Positions 10,785 through 24,390 of a DNA stretch of 64,000 bases are shown here, piece after piece. Position 1 is the stretch's first letter. Each line of letters starts with the position of its first letter. The stretch lies in NCBI RefSeq assembly GCF_034140825.1, contig NC_089036.1, forward strand, positions 6,667,001 through 6,731,000, in the 5' to 3' direction. Source of the DNA: Oryza sativa Japonica Group. Taxonomy: Eukaryota; Streptophyta; Magnoliopsida; Poales; Poaceae. Made by a program: the position numbers and the translations under genes. Under the pieces are notes generated by a model. It saw only the letters and a list, made by a program, of their open reading frames with translations. It was not told where the DNA came from and made no database searches.

Positions 10785-11307
10785 TTATGCACATTAGCAT
10801 GGATCCTCTTCTATTTTCAAATGCGAAACTCGAGACGTTACATAGCACTAGCAGAACAGACAGCTATGTTTGGCGCCAATTTTTTTGCCAGTCTTGGCGC
10901 CATTCCTCTTTGATTTCTCCTTTTTCTTGCTCTGCCCTCTCTGCCTCTGAAGAACTCTGAAGTCTGAGCCTCGAATTTAATACTACAGTTGCTGCTGCCT
11001 GAAGCCACCAACAGAAGTGAAGGCTATACCACAGTGTTTTGCATATCTTGTGCAGCTGTGCTCTTGACCATCCACTAGTAGCCAGCCGGGCAACAAGAAC
11101 CTCCAAATTAAAATCCAATGGATTCCTGCACCCCACTTTTCCAGGCTTGACGCACTGACCAACAGTGGACTCCTCACTCCTTTTCAGAAGTGACATCCTC
11201 GTCAGGTTTGCAACTTCAGAAAAAATCTCCTACTCCTACTTGATCCTACTGGTACTAGGACTACTCCTTAAGGATGACACATTAGAGATTAGACCCGGTT
11301 TGACTGA

Positions 11308-11454
11308 GGCCGAGTTTAGTTTTAAATTTTTTCTTCAAACTTCTAATTTTTTCATCACATTAAAACTTTTCTACACCTATAAACTTCTAACTTTTTCATC
11401 ACGTCGTTCCAATTTTAATCAAACTTTCAATTTTAGCGTGAACTAAACACACCC
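11308..11454. mobile_element. Tourist-like MITE (147 bp)
   Basis: The ends are GGCCGAGTTTAGTT and the inverse of GGGTGTGTTTAGTT, flanked by the 3-bp duplication TGA on both sides (11305-11307 and 11455-11457). A 3-bp target site and these termini fit PIF/Harbinger-type MITEs. The interior holds the repeated phrase 'cttctaa.tttttcatcac'. Confidence 0.65.
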
Positions 11455-12024
11455 TGAGTACAGGTAAAACGATCTTATGGAAAGAAGATAGGCATCATTT
11501 GACAGTACGATAGGAAAAAACAAAGGAAAGCTTACAAAAAGCTCGTACCTTTTGTACATTTCCAACAAAAGAGAAGTATATTGGGCTTTGCTCACATTGT
11601 TGCCATTTCAACCTTACCAAAGTTTGGTATTATCAAATTTTGGCATATTTTAGTGTTACCATTTGTTTTTTACCTTGGCGTTATCAAATTAAGATAGTGT
11701 TAAATGTGTTTGGTTTGGAGCCATGCCAAATTTTGATGGTGTTTTTTCTAGAATCAACAACTTTTGGTAGTTTGGTAAAGGTACGGATATGTTTAGTTTA
11801 TTACCCTGCCAAAATTTGGTAGAGTTGAAAATGACAACAAAGTGAACATGCCTAATAATACACTGGTATGGAAATTTTTTCATCAAAGGGATATAGAAAA
11901 ATGTCTGTAGGAATTTGAGTAATATGAAAATGCTTTGCCAATCTTATGAAACAAATGGTCCCTTGGGATCAGAGGTTAAAACAGGAGATGCTATTAGCGC
12001 TGATTTACCAAATATAAACTATTA

Positions 12025-12106
12025 CTCCCTCCGTTGTAGGTTATAAGACTTTTGCCTAGTGAATATGGACAATGCTAGAAAGTCTTATAATCTAAAACAG
12101 AGGAAG
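12025..12106. mobile_element. Short Stowaway-like MITE (82 bp)
   Basis: Begins CTCCCTCCGT after TA (12023-12024) and ends ACAGAGGAAG before TA (12107-12108). The inner arms 'ttataagactt' and 'aagtcttataa' are inverse to each other. Confidence 0.7.
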
Positions 12107-12760
12107 TACAAAGTTAAAATTGTATTTGTTTGATTTTTCTTATAAAAAAACTCTTTTTTTCACAAAACATTTCTGACTGAAACTATGCCACAGAGAACGG
12201 GGAAGTAAACTGTTCTGATAAGCTGTTTAGAATGTATCCTAAATTGGCCCTCTAGAGAGCTTTTAACAACTTCAACTTCTCGTAAAATCTCCAACACATC
12301 AAACAGTTTTCCTAAAAATGGATAGCTACAGACAATAACGGATTGACAAAACTATTTGTGATTTCCTGCATAATCAATTCTCACAACTAGTAATACTAGT
12401 AATTTATAATGTCGACAAAGATTACAAGTTACAATAACAAATGCTCTATGCACCGTAACAAATTCCCGAGCAACGCAAACAACTGAACAGCGTCTGCATG
12501 CCGGCCGGTGGCCGGTGATGCCACTGCCGTCGCTGCAGCCGCAGTGAAGGCCACCGGCGAGCGAGACAACCACCTCTCCGACTCCCCAATAAATACACAC
12601 CTGTTGCTGCTGCTCCTGTGTTTTTTTTTTTTTACTTGTAAGGTGTTCGTCTGTGTGTGTAAATACCATCGACGAATTCTGCGTGCTACAGGAGGAAGCT
12701 GTTCACGCGGCCGTCGACGACTGTATCAAATGGTGGTGATGATCTCTCGCTGCAATTCGT

Positions 12761-15700
12761 TCATGTGGTTCTCGTCGCCAGGCTGACGCCGGCGAGGTCG
12801 CCGCCGTACTCCTCCAGCACCACCAGCAGGTTGCCGCCCGGCTTCAGCCATGATCTCGGCACATGGTACCTGAAATTTTATCCAAAATAGTAGGTACATT
12901 TTACGGTGATCTCTCCCCAATAGAAGTGATCTTAAGCGTTAATTTATGAGGCAAAAAAAATCGTTCTACTAATAGTAATTGAGTAGTGGTAAAATTGATT
13001 CTACTACAGTAGCAGAGACACTATTATAAACGTCTCTTTCTTTTTGTTATTTAAACATTGTAAAACATTTTATTATTGTTGAGCATGGATTGATAGTCAC
13101 TAATCTTTGTGTTTCTGCTCTACTTGTGTGCTTGGGATGTGGTTTTTTGTGGTTCTTTTTTGGTTTTGTGCATTTTATGCAAAAGCTAAGGGCAGACTCA
13201 GTTGGATTATATTATCTTGATGTAATTGACCGAGCCTCGATAAAACTTCCATTATCTAAAAATTATTGTTCAGAGAAAATTTGAGTTGTGTGAGAAGATG
13301 GTTATGTGAGGCTGAATTTATTACCATCTTTGGGACAGGTCGCCGCAGTTGGACCGGCACTTGTCCTCGTGGTACGTCCCGGCGTAGCTGCAGCCGCCGC
13401 AGCCACCGGAGGCCTTGTACGACCAGTACCGGCCGACGTGGTGGCCGTTCACCCAGAGCTGGCCCTTCCCCATGCTGCCCATGTCGAGCGCCACTGGGTC
13501 GTTCCCGGCCGGCGCGTTGAAGAAAGCCTGAGACAATCAATGGTGACAAAAGGAAATTCAGCAACAGGTGACACAAATTCAGTCTGAGCGTGATGAAACT
13601 GTAATTCCACTTTGTCATTGCTGGTGCTTCTTCAGAATTCAGCACTTACCTTGTGCCAAGTCAGTGGCTGGTAGCCGCCAGGGCCACCCCATTCGACTGC
13701 GGAGCTTCCGGTGACGGTGTGGAGACCCAGCGTTTCGCCTTTCAGGCCGACCTGATAGGTCCATTTCTGATGGCTGAGGTCTTTTGTGCCCCCATTTAGG
13801 CTGGAGAGGGTCACCGGTCCGAGCACTCCGACATTCCAGTTCTCAAAATGGTTGCCAACATTCTGAAAATGGTATCAGATATCAGTGTTACAGGTAGTTT
13901 GAGACAAGATATAAGTGTCCGGGATATCAGTTAAGCTGTGATCAACTCACAGGGAGGCCAACTGCTGAACTTAGGATGGAGATCTTGTTGCTGCCCTGCC
14001 ACATCTTGACACGTCCATTGTATGTCAGCTTCGGGTTGTCGTAACCACCATAAACAGATCCTACGGAGGAAGCAAAATCATGAACATTCACTAAAATGAT
14101 TGGTGTTGGCTTGATCTAACATGAAATGTAGCTAAGTGCCAGTACCATATGATTTCCCGTTCACGAACACCTGCATCGAGTGCCCAGCGGAGTAGACAGT
14201 GAGCTGAGGAGACTGACCAGACCTCAAGTCATTTGTACCAATGTTGACGCTGCAACAAGAATTCATCAGGGTTAAGGGAAAATTCATATGGCTTCTAATA
14301 GAAATGGTTGAAATTTTGTCACATATCAAGGTTGGTCACTCACTATGTGGTGTACCACAGGTAGTCTGACTTGTCCCATGTCATGCTCAGCTGCTCAACA
14401 AGGCCATCCTTCGTGAACGCGCTGTCGCTCAGCGAGTTTGTGTCCTCGCTATATGACTGCCAAGCGAATCGAACCACTGGGTTCATCTTTGGCATCAATG
14501 TTGGCTCCTTCACCTGTGCCATTATCATGTAAGTACATTAGACCATGTGCTCCAGCAAGGTCCAGCTAGTCCACATAAAGGTTCAAGCTTCAGTGTTCCC
14601 TAACCGTTGCAGTGTTGAAGACGGCAGTTTTGCAGTCCGGCAGAATGCTGATGGACCAAGCAGGAAGGTTGTACTGCTGCCCATTGAACCTGACTTTGAC
14701 TGCAGTGTTCATGTGGTAGTTCGACAGGAACGCCGCGCATGCTCCATTCTTTGCCTTGAAGACATATGCCTAAAGGATTTGACCAATTATGAATCTAGGA
14801 ATATCTATGGATGATCACATATATTGTGTGCAAGATTGTAGCAACACCAACCTTCTCATAGCTGCCAATAGACTCTATTGTCGGATCGGCAGAAACCAGC
14901 ACAGGCTCAGCCTGCTTGATGGCCCTGTGAAGGTCTCTCAAGTGACCCCATTTCGGTTGCCTAAGCAGACCTGAGATGTACATGCCATCCGTTTATCAAC
15001 TGAGTCAGATCCATGTCAATCAAGATTATAAACAGAAGATAAAAAACAGCAAATTTCCGAAAATATCTCAAGAAGGCAGGCAGGAATTCAAGTTTATCAA
15101 AGAAGGCAATCACTGCATACCAAATTCGTCAATCGGAGCATCATAATCATAGCTGGTTGCAATGAAGGGACCACCAGCTGTCCGGCCAAAATTGGTTCCT
15201 CCATGGTACTGCACCAGAACATGAAATGCGGTCAGAACAAGTAAAACTACATTCACTGCAACACCAGTGTTGGTGTGACCAGTGAGCCCCCTCTCTTCTC
15301 ACCATGTAATAGTTCACGAAAGAGCCACCCTTCTGTATGAACCTCGCCACGGCAAAAGCCAGATCCTCCACTGGCCGATGCGGCACCCCACCTCCGAACG
15401 ATGTAAACCTTCACGCGCAGTAAAATGTAAAACCGTAGTAAGATCATTCCCATCAGATTAGGATGGTATGAAGTGCGACATGAGTTGGAACAAGAAAATT
15501 ACCAGCCGGTCCAGGCCTCAGTCCACATGGACGGCTTGTAATTCTTGTTTGGGCTGAAGTAGTCGCAGTAAAATCCATTGCAAGTGTTGATCTGCCATGG
15601 TTGGGGATAAAAAAGGGTAAGAACTCGCAGTCTGGCACAGTGAACTGCACAACAAACTCATTCATTTGACACCACCAAGGAAGGTGGAGTAGTTTGTTTC

Positions 15701-16992
15701 CAGTTTCTACTATCAATTATCAGTGTACCACTGGGTCAGGGGCGTCGTCCTGCTTGCACATCACCCACGGCACGCCAGTGTTGGTCCCGACGGCCATCTT
15801 TGCGGCCCAATTTGCATACGGCTTGGCACCGCTGCCACCGACCGACTCCATCGGCCCAAACTCATTCTCCACCTGACCAAATCCACCACAGAAACATCAA
15901 TTCTCAGTTAAGCTACACTCTAAGCTAGCTGCATTGCAGATTGCAACGGACTAAGCAGAGAAGCTGTTCTTCAGGGATTCACCTGAGACATGATGATCGG
16001 GCCGCCCTGCCACTCGAACAGCCCCTCGGATTTCATCATCGACACAATCTTCTCCACAAACTTCTGCATTTCCGCCTACACGATTACAAGCACCAGATAT
16101 TTACCACATCATAAACCCCAATTCTTGAAGAATGTAAGAGACCAAAATTGCTGCATTCGTGTTAGCACAATACCTTGAACGGGCCATTGTCCGTCCTGAA
16201 GCTAACCCCCGGCACATATTTCAGCCAGACAGGAAAGCCCCTGCAAGAATCACCAACATTGCAAACGTTTTTCAGATGCAACAACTTGCAACCAAACACA
16301 CACTGAAACTGCAATGCTGCAGCTGCTACATTCTGCTCCAAAATCTACCCAAGAACACTGAGACTCTGTAGAAGAATCGTTACCCAAAGTTCCACTCGGC
16401 GCAGACGTAGGGGCCGATGCGGAGGTGGACGTAGAGGCCGGCCTGCTTCACCAGCTTGACGAACCTGACAAGATCGTACCGGTCGCTGAAGTAGTACTGC
16501 CATAAAAAGGAGGTCATCAACCAAGAACTCATAGGAAGAAGAAGAAGAAATGGTGAGGTGAGAGTGAAAGTACCTGGCCCTGGACGGGCTCGTGTCCGTT
16601 CCAGAAGACGTAGGTCTGGATGACGTCGAGGCCGCCGTCCTTGGCCTTCTGTATCAGCCCCGGCCACATCTGCGGCGGCGGCGACGGCGAAGCACACGAA
16701 GCAAGAATCAGAAACCGGAGGTGTACGTGAGAGAGAGAGAGAGAAGAGAAGTGGTGCATTTGGGCGGCGGCCATGGATGGGGGGTACGTACCTCGGGGGT
16801 GCTCCGCGGGTAGTGGATGGAGCCGGAGAGGAGGATGCGGCGGCGGCCGTTGATGACGAGCGACCGGCGGTCGTACGACACGGCCGCGTTGGCGACGCCC
16901 ACGCTCGCCGCGAGGGAGGCCGCCACGAGCGCCGCGGCCAGCACTGCCACGCGGCGGCCGGCGGCGGCAGCCGGAGTCGGCGCCGGCGCCAT
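12761..16992 (-). CDS. BGAL4: Beta-galactosidase, GH35 (729 aa, 17 exons)
   Basis: Predicted secreted cell-wall beta-galactosidase that removes terminal beta-D-galactosyl residues. Exons, 5' to 3' on the minus strand: 16992-16792, 16669-16574, 16496-16384, 16240-16174, 16075-15983, 15872-15729, 15591-15503, 15408-15303, 15208-15121, 14970-14852, 14769-14605, 14513-14344, 14249-14146, 14060-13951, 13862-13650, 13527-13325, 12869-12761. All junctions are GT..AG and keep the frame. Residues 1-36 form a signal peptide (alanine-rich, ending VANA). The GH35 domain starts [16 protein letters not shown]. The acid/base Glu lies in SQVENEFG (about E194) and the nucleophile in MWTEAWTGW (about E263). 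The conserved [10 protein letters not shown] and a C-terminal [16 protein letters not shown] segment are present. The protein ends soon after this, so the C-terminal galactose-binding lectin domain of longer plant members is absent. The symbol is from memory of the rice chromosome 2 member. Confidence 0.93.
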
Positions 16993-17064
16993 TGCAAGTG
17001 TGTCCCCTCTCCAAAGAAAGCTCCGAGCTAGCTACCTCTCCTCTGCTCACCCTCTCTCTTGGCG

Positions 17065-17079
17065 TGAGAGAGAGAGAGG

Positions 17080-17110
<31 letters not shown>
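17065..17110. repeat. (GA)n microsatellite in the beta-galactosidase leader/promoter
   Basis: About 46 bases of nearly pure GA with two interruptions lie 73-118 bases upstream of the BGAL start codon; on the transcribed strand it reads (TC)n. Such CT tracts are common in plant core promoters and 5' UTRs. Confidence 0.9.
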
Positions 17111-17656
17111 CAGTGAGCTGCTTCTTGGAGAGGAGCAATGCGTGCGAGGCGGCAACGTGAAGAGCGCCGCACGGTGTTTTGTGGAGGGTGGCAATGGCGA
17201 TGGAGGGAGAGCTCGCCTTTCTTTTCTTGTTTTTTTTTTCTCTCTCAGTTTTTAACTGCTTAATTTTGATCCTTGGACTCGACTCGCGAGAAGAGGAGTG
17301 AAGTGGGAGCAGTTGCAGGCTAGCAGCTGCAGTAGATGGGGGCGAGGTTTTTATGGGAGAGGGTGCAGTGTGAAGCTGAGCTGAGCTGAGTGAAAAAGGG
17401 AGTTGGCGCACTGGAAGGGAAGAAGGAGGTGGTTCTGCGGGTGGGATGGGTGGGCCCACGACATTTTTCATTTATTCTAGCGTGGGCCCGTTTGGCATGA
17501 GAAAGAGTAGAAATGCAGCCGGCCGCCCGCATCACGCACACACTCCCCTTCGCAATTGGGCCAGCATATCTTGAGATTGATAAAATCTTGTTGTTGATAG
17601 GTATGTTGCCTATCAATTAAAAAACAGATAGTCGTAAATGTGAGCATCCATATTAA

Positions 17657-18004
17657 GGCTATGTTTAGTTCGTGTGCTAAATTTTTTTTAAGTATATAGA
17701 CACATATTTGAAGTATTAAACGTAGACTAATAACAAAACAAATTACATATTTCGCCTATAAATTGCGAGACGGATTTATTAAGCCTAGTTAATCCGTCAT
17801 TAGCAAATGTTCACTATAGCATCACATTATTAAATCATAGCGTAATCGTAATTAGGCTTAAAAGATTCGTCTCGTAATTTACATGCAAACTGTGCAATTG
17901 GTTTTTTTTTCGTCCACATTTAATACTCCATGCATATGTCCAAACATTTGATGTGATGTAAAAGTTGGAAGTTTGACGAAAAAATTTTGAATCTAAACAC
18001 GGCC
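17657..18004. mobile_element. Tourist-like MITE, GGCCxTGTTTAG family, copy 1
   Basis: Ends GGCTATGTTTAGTT and CTAAACACGGCC are inverted, with TAA on both sides (17654-17656 and 18005-18007), a 3-bp target typical of PIF/Harbinger MITEs. The interior contains 'gaagtattaaacgtagacta', 'aattgcgagacg' and 'ttaggctta', shared with the element at 18729. Confidence 0.75.
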
Positions 18005-18728
18005 TAAATTTAGGATTTGAATCTGGGTGGCTGATTCCACAACCGTAAACCTAGCCAGTTCAGCTAAAATTTAGGTTGGATTAGAAGGGTATATAGATTT
18101 GCGATTAAGGCCTTCCTTGCTATGGAGGATTTTTTTTTGGATGAAATTTAGATGAATTCAACTAATTTAAGTGAAAACATTTTATTCTAAAGGAGGCATT
18201 AAGGTTGATTTCTATTACTTTATTAGGTTGAAGGAATTATAGAGAATTTTCATACAACTGAAAATAGCTCCTATCAAATAACTCCTGAATGCCGGGATTT
18301 TCCACAATACCACTGGTGCACACAGCCACACACTGATGTGGAACAAGAACCAGGAGGCAGGAGCAACTGCTGCTAGACGAGCAGTATTGTAGAGGATCGA
18401 CATTCTAACCTGACAATGTGCACCTTCTTCGGAAGGTAACAAGCGTATGCAATTCGTTTTCCCAATTCCTACTTCATCCGTTGGAAAATAAATCGATTCT
18501 TAGGATCCTAAGAAAAATTTTGCATCGAGAAATAAAAGACCAAAGTATCTCTCATTAATAGAAAAATAGTGTTAATGGGTTGGTAAAATAAGGTGTATTG
18601 AAAGGATAGAACTTGATTTGTGAACTAAGGATAGGTATAGAATAGAAAATCAATTTTTTTGACAAATATTAGTTACTATTAATTTTTTTTTTGGATGAAG
18701 TAGACTGGCTACTAGTGTTCTTAGCTTA

Positions 18729-19304
18729 GGCCCTGTTTAGTTTTCACGCAAAAACTTTTCACCATGTCTGTCACATCGAATGTTTGAAGACATACGTGAA
18801 GTATTAAATACTCCCTCCGTATTTTAATGTATGGCGCCGTTGACTTTTTAACAAACGTTTGACCTTTCGTCTTATTCAAAAATTTATGTAATTATAATTT
18901 ATTTTATTGTGACTTGATTTATCATCAAATGTTCTTTAAGCATGACATAAGTATTTTTATATTTGCATAAAAATTTTGAATAAGACGAGTGGTCAAACGT
19001 TGGTTAAAAAGTCAACGGCGTCATATATTAAAATACGGAGGGAGTATATAAAAAAAACTAATTACACAGATTGCGTGTAAATTGCGAGACGAATATTTTA
19101 AGCCTACTTGCTCCATGATTTGACAATGTGGTGCTACAGTAAATATTTGCTAATGACGAATTAATTAGGCTTAATAAATTCATCTCGCAGCTTACAGGCA
19201 AAATATATATTTTGTTTTGTTATTAGTCTACGTTTAATACTTCAAATGTGTCCGTATATCCGACGTGACATGCCAAAACTTTTTACCCCTGGATCTAAAC
19301 ACAA
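18729..19304. mobile_element. Tourist-like MITE, same family, copy 2, split by a Stowaway
   Basis: Begins GGCCCTGTTTAGTTTTCACG and ends near ATCTAAACAC. The interior phrases match the 17657 copy. The element is interrupted after 'gaagtattaaa' by the Stowaway at 18811-19044; without that insert it would be about 340 bp, like copy 1. The right terminus is imperfect, so its end is approximate. Confidence 0.7.
18811..19044. mobile_element. Stowaway-like MITE (234 bp) nested in a Tourist-like MITE
   Basis: CTCCCTCCGTATTTTAAT at the left and the inverse ATTAAAATACGGAGGGAG at the right, with TA at 18809-18810 and 19045-19046. Long arms ('gccgttgactttttaac' against 'gttaaaaagtcaacggc') make it a near-perfect hairpin. 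It is younger than the element it sits in. Confidence 0.9.
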
Positions 19305-20225
19305 ACTTTCTCTTCTTGGATACACATGGTCATATTTATAGAGCCTGGAATATAAGCCATACACGCGCAACTCCACCGATGATACTTCTCAGTTCATGCA
19401 TGTACCGGTGTGCATAGCGTTGGGGTCATTGGATTAGTTATTAGAATGGAATCCGTTCATTCGACAGGACAAAATCCACACGCCATGTCTGCTAGATCCG
19501 GCCGTGCGTGCTCCTCACACTAATAATCATGCATGTGAGTGTGGCCAATACTATACTTGATAGTAGGCTCCTCCCATGCACACATGCCGCTGTCAGCCAA
19601 CGCGTCGACTCGAATCCTAGCTACGTGCTTAGTAGACGACAAATCAATAGCATCATGTGCCGATCAAAAGGCTCGTTCAGTTTTGTTGCAGCAAATGTCC
19701 AAACAAACATTTATCCCCACTGTCCAAAATCCAGATGTCAAGAATACAGTATATGCTAAGAGTACATATTAGTTACTGTATTACAGCAATGCCTTATGTG
19801 AACAATGGCGGATCAGAAAATTGATTCGTTGATGTCATAACGTGTGTATCGGTATCATAGTATGCTAATTATATTTAGATCATGGTGTTATAATATATGG
19901 ATAAGCAGTTTTGCTATAGGTTTTGCCGAAAGTCATCGGTGTCGCCTGACACCGGTCCTTATATTGTAGATCCGCCCCTTTAAACAATCAAATCTGAAAT
20001 TTGCTCATACGAAGACTCAGGACCTTGGGTGCTACTCATGTCACTGCAACCACTACTATTTTATTCAAATAGTTTTTTTAATAAATAACTATTCAAATAA
20101 AAAAATACAGATCGAAGGTTACTTCCCGTCATTTTGCAGCAATGCCCACCGTACTTAAATTTGGTCAAATACGTGGTATGTACTAACGACTAGTCGAAAA
20201 ATTGTGGTATGTGTAGCGTGCACAT

Positions 20226-20437
20226 TAAGAGCAAGTACTATAGTAGGTTATAAGCCAACTATAAATATATTTTAAAGAGATAAATAAAAAGAGAGAAGAG
20301 CAGCGGGCTACAGATCTGTAGCCAGCTGTAGCAAGGACTTCCAGACGTAACGTGTATATGACAGGTGGAACCAGACATTATATTGGTTATAGATTATTTG
20401 GAGCTAATACTGTGCTATACTATTAAACTTGCTCTAA
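20226..20437. mobile_element. MITE, AGAGCAAGT-terminal family, copy 2
   Basis: Begins TAAGAGCAAGTACTATAGTA and ends TTAAACTTGCTCTAA, an inverted terminal repeat. Interior phrases ('aaagagagaagagcag', 'ctgtagccagctgtagc', 'tgacaggtgg') are the reverse complement of those in the element at 10545-10784. Confidence 0.65.
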
Positions 20438-21214
20438 GTAGGATCGATGTGCGGCCTCCGGGCCTCGTTGTGCTCACAGAAAAAACTAATCAAGCATGCA
20501 ATGCAGTACGTGCAACAGCAATTAATTCCTGCCGCGGTTTGCTTAACCAGGATGGTGTTACTTGAATGAGAAGCGGCTGATCTAATTAATCAGTCGCGAT
20601 CTCTCTTAATCTAGCTTATTAACACAGCCTTTAATTTAATTAATAGCCGAGTCCGTTAAACCAATTGTTAACCAGACTAACTAAAAGGGCACTTGCACAA
20701 TTGCACGCTGGCCTTTACTGTAATGCAAGCACCGATATTGCAGCTGAGATATGATGCTAGCTTGACAGTTCGAGAGTACATATTAGTAGTACACTAGTGC
20801 GTGAGACATTGCCTGATCTTATAGATAACCGTGTTAGTACTTAGTACTACTAGTTAATTAGCCTGGCTAAGCAACTTTAATTGATGATCTGTCACGTACA
20901 CTCTCCTCTACACTACTAGAGGCTAGAACTTTATTTTAGCCATCCATCATCATTGCCGACTGTTGATATAAAGAAGCAAAAGATCAGGCTAGAAGACCTT
21001 AGCATATGTATGTTCCATTCGAAATGGAAAGGAGAAGAGTAGAGATGAGAGTAGTAGACACGAAGCATGTCGACCAGGATCTCTTAAGGAATTTCTAGGA
21101 ACCTTTTTCTTGAGGAAAAAACACTGACATGTGTTGATGTTTGCATAAAGCCAGCTCTGTGCTGCATTTCATCTTCTCTTGCAGTAGCACATTGCACCTT
21201 AAGCTAGTAGAGTA

Positions 21215-21358
21215 CCCCTCTATCCTAAAATATAACAACTTATAATTAAATTGGACATTTCATAGTATCACGGATCTGGACATGTTCTCTGTCTAAATTT
21301 ATAGTACTATGATATATCTAATCTGGTTCTAGGTTAGTATATCTTAGAAATGAGGTAG
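21215..21358. mobile_element. Degenerate Stowaway-like MITE (144 bp)
   Basis: The ends CCCCTCTATCCTAAAATATA and the inverse TATATCTTAGAAATGAGGTAG are decayed CTCCCTCCGT-type termini between TA dinucleotides. The interior arms 'ggacatttcatagtat' and 'atagtactatgatat' are partly inverse. Confidence 0.5.
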
Positions 21359-24300
21359 TAGTAATATACTGCAGTGTTTTGCTGCCTATTTTGAGGGCCC
21401 TATTGCTTGAGAGGATATATAGACAAAGGGGAAGGGGGAAGAGAGGCCAAAAAGGCCAGCCAGCAGTGAGTACTCGTATGAAGAAGATTTTTGTACCTAC
21501 TTGCCTTGCCGTATGAATGTGTCACTTGGGTTTGCTTCTACTTTAAGCATGGGTGATGTACCATCATCGGTAGTTTCATACAAAATTTATTTATTGCTTA
21601 GTGCAAACTGAATTTCTCATGTTCCAAACATGCCATCACCATTTGCCATGGCGAGGCGTGTTGAGATGTAGATAAGCAATCTAATATTAGATAAAGTTAT
21701 CTCTCAGTTGTGCAGCCTGAAGTATTGCAGAACAAAAGCAATTGTTGCTAAAGGAGAATGCTTGAGACAGAAGAAGCCTAAGGACCACAAAAGAAGGGTA
21801 CAGACGAGTACATACCTTCGAATTATATGACCATGATGCTGTTACTTGGTTGACAAATGGCCAAACAGGGAGTAGGGCGAGTCTTGTGGATTTTGACAGC
21901 TCTAGTGACATCTAGCACACTGTTCAGCAACATGAAAAATGCCGCACTCCAAGATCGTTGCTTGATCCATTTTTCATTTCTAATGTGTCCGCTCACGCGT
22001 TTCCAATTTATTTTTTTCTATAAATAATTTGAAACCAAGTTAGACACTCGGCTCAGAGTCTCAGAGAATCTAGATAGTGAAACTAGTAAAATTTGTAAAC
22101 AAAAGCGTGTCTCTGGCCACGAATAAAAATGGCATGTTGTTTAACCTCGCCTTGGGAATACCTCACTCCCTATTTGTTTGGTGGCATTGATAACAGTGCA
22201 GGAAAGCTTAGCATACCAAACAAAAGCTCTATACCGACCCCAATCTTGTTCTATTTACTAACCAATTGATTTATCCAGACCAACTAGATATCTTTGCTAT
22301 TAAAACATGATCAGTCAGATCTTTAATTAATGCAGACATTTTGATTCAGATTCTTGTTTTATGCAAATCAGATCATAAACTAGTAAAAGATCCACATCGT
22401 TGTTTTATGTTGATGTCCTTGTGTTATGCTGATGTCTGTGAGCACCTTTTTCCCTGAGCAACGGAGCTCGGGAAAAGGTAGCCTGGTTATATATGTGACA
22501 ACATGAGCTGTTTAATACTGTTCTTGTTTGTACCCTCACTAGCCGGAACCCAACAAAACCTACAATGGATCTTGCACTCAGCAAGATAATTGATCCAATC
22601 TGAAATCAATCTAATCAACTGCTTGGGATCCTACGGCCTAGACGAACCCAAATAAAAAGGTTGTTATTCACAAGATGGACATAATCTGTACTATAAAACA
22701 TACTCTCTCTGTCTTAAAAAAAGATAACTTCTAAAATGAATCTGGACATGATGTGTAGAGACCAAAAGAGAAGATACAAAATGCAAAGTGCAGGCCTAAT
22801 CATAAGTTGCTCGCTAGTCACTACTCACCACCTATCGCTTAAGATACAATAAACTTGTAGGAGCATGGACAAGAAGAATCATGCAACTTTTTGCTAAGAT
22901 ATTTCAAACAATTATGAGTGCAGAAGAAACGAACACCATGTTTGAGTTATGTACCTTGTTAGTGCATGGGTTTGAGCAAGCAAAAGTGGTTATCAAGCTT
23001 AGTCTTCATTCGTGTGCGCCTCTATGCAACAATGGTTCCTCACCCAGGTCAATCCTGCCAAATTAAACTGACGCTGAACAGAGTAATCCACTATTGTCTT
23101 GTATCAGATCACCTTTAGTAATAAGTACAATTATCTCATACTCCTGTGGCAACGAATGCATCCCATATACATATCTCATTTCTTTCCAAAAAGATCCCAT
23201 GATGCAGCCAAATTCCCCAAAAATGCAATTCCTGGTATTTCCAGAAAGAGATCATATTTTAGCTCGTAAAAATACGAGCAGACAATTCCTGGCATTTCCA
23301 TCATGGAACTTCCTGCCATATCCTGGGTGTTATGTTCAACTGTCAACATATTCCCCAAAAAGCTAGGGATATGGCAGGCAGTTGACATGGTTGACAGTAG
23401 GTATGATGTTCAATCGTATGAAGCCCCAGCAGTACACCCTAATGCAAACAATTCAATATTTGTCATCAAATAACTGTTCCAATTGAACCATGAGGACCAG
23501 GCACCAGCCAGCCATGTATACCTGTCAAATATAGCCAAAAAATTAGCGTCTGAAACCAGAAAATGTCCCATATCTATGCTCAGGTAGTTCATCCACTGTT
23601 TTCCATGCAATGTTTGCCATTTCGGTTGCCATCGTGGCGACTCGGTTGCACCGTTATTCATAATCCTGTGACAACTGACAAACCACCAACTGGTCAGCCA
23701 GTAGATAGAACAAATTTAACTCTGATGATGACAATACAATATGGCATTGCAGCTATGCAGAGATCAGAAGACATTCTAGTTACTGAGCTGTAAGATATCC
23801 CACATAATATTGTTCACTCATCCAACTGTTGATAGTTATAACTGAAAGATGTGGCATCCAACACAGAAGATCTGACAAGTTATCATGCAGGCATTTGCCG
23901 GTTGAGGTAAAGTGTAGATCCCTGGGACCATGACTTAATGGAGAAGAGCTGAGCCAGCAAAGCTACTCTATCATAACAACTCTGGCAATTTATTTGGCAC
24001 CACAGATCAGAAGAAAGTACTCCACATAACGTGTTCAAAACTGCACATATAAAGCACCACTATGTTGTACGATAAGCATTGGAGCTGTCCTCAACTCCAA
24101 TCACTCTAAATAGATCAAGGATAGCAGATCTTGTAAATGAAATCTGGATTTTATCTTTGCTATCCTTCAGTACTATAATAGGTACATAGAACTCCCCAAT
24201 AATATGATGATATTGATGAGAGATTGACACTTGGACTACTGCCAGTATGGACCACCATCACAACTGTCACAACAGATAATAGAGTGTGCTAGTACCATAA

Positions 24301-24390
24301 TAAGGTCAATATTAATAAACCACTTCAATACATCAAGAACCAAAAACAAAGAAGATGACAGAATTCATGGGAACAAGCTATTGGGCCCCG

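Noticed and set aside
23310-23385. Possible microRNA-like hairpin
   Set aside because: The inverted arms pair for only about 12-14 bases with a long loop, too short for a plant miRNA precursor.
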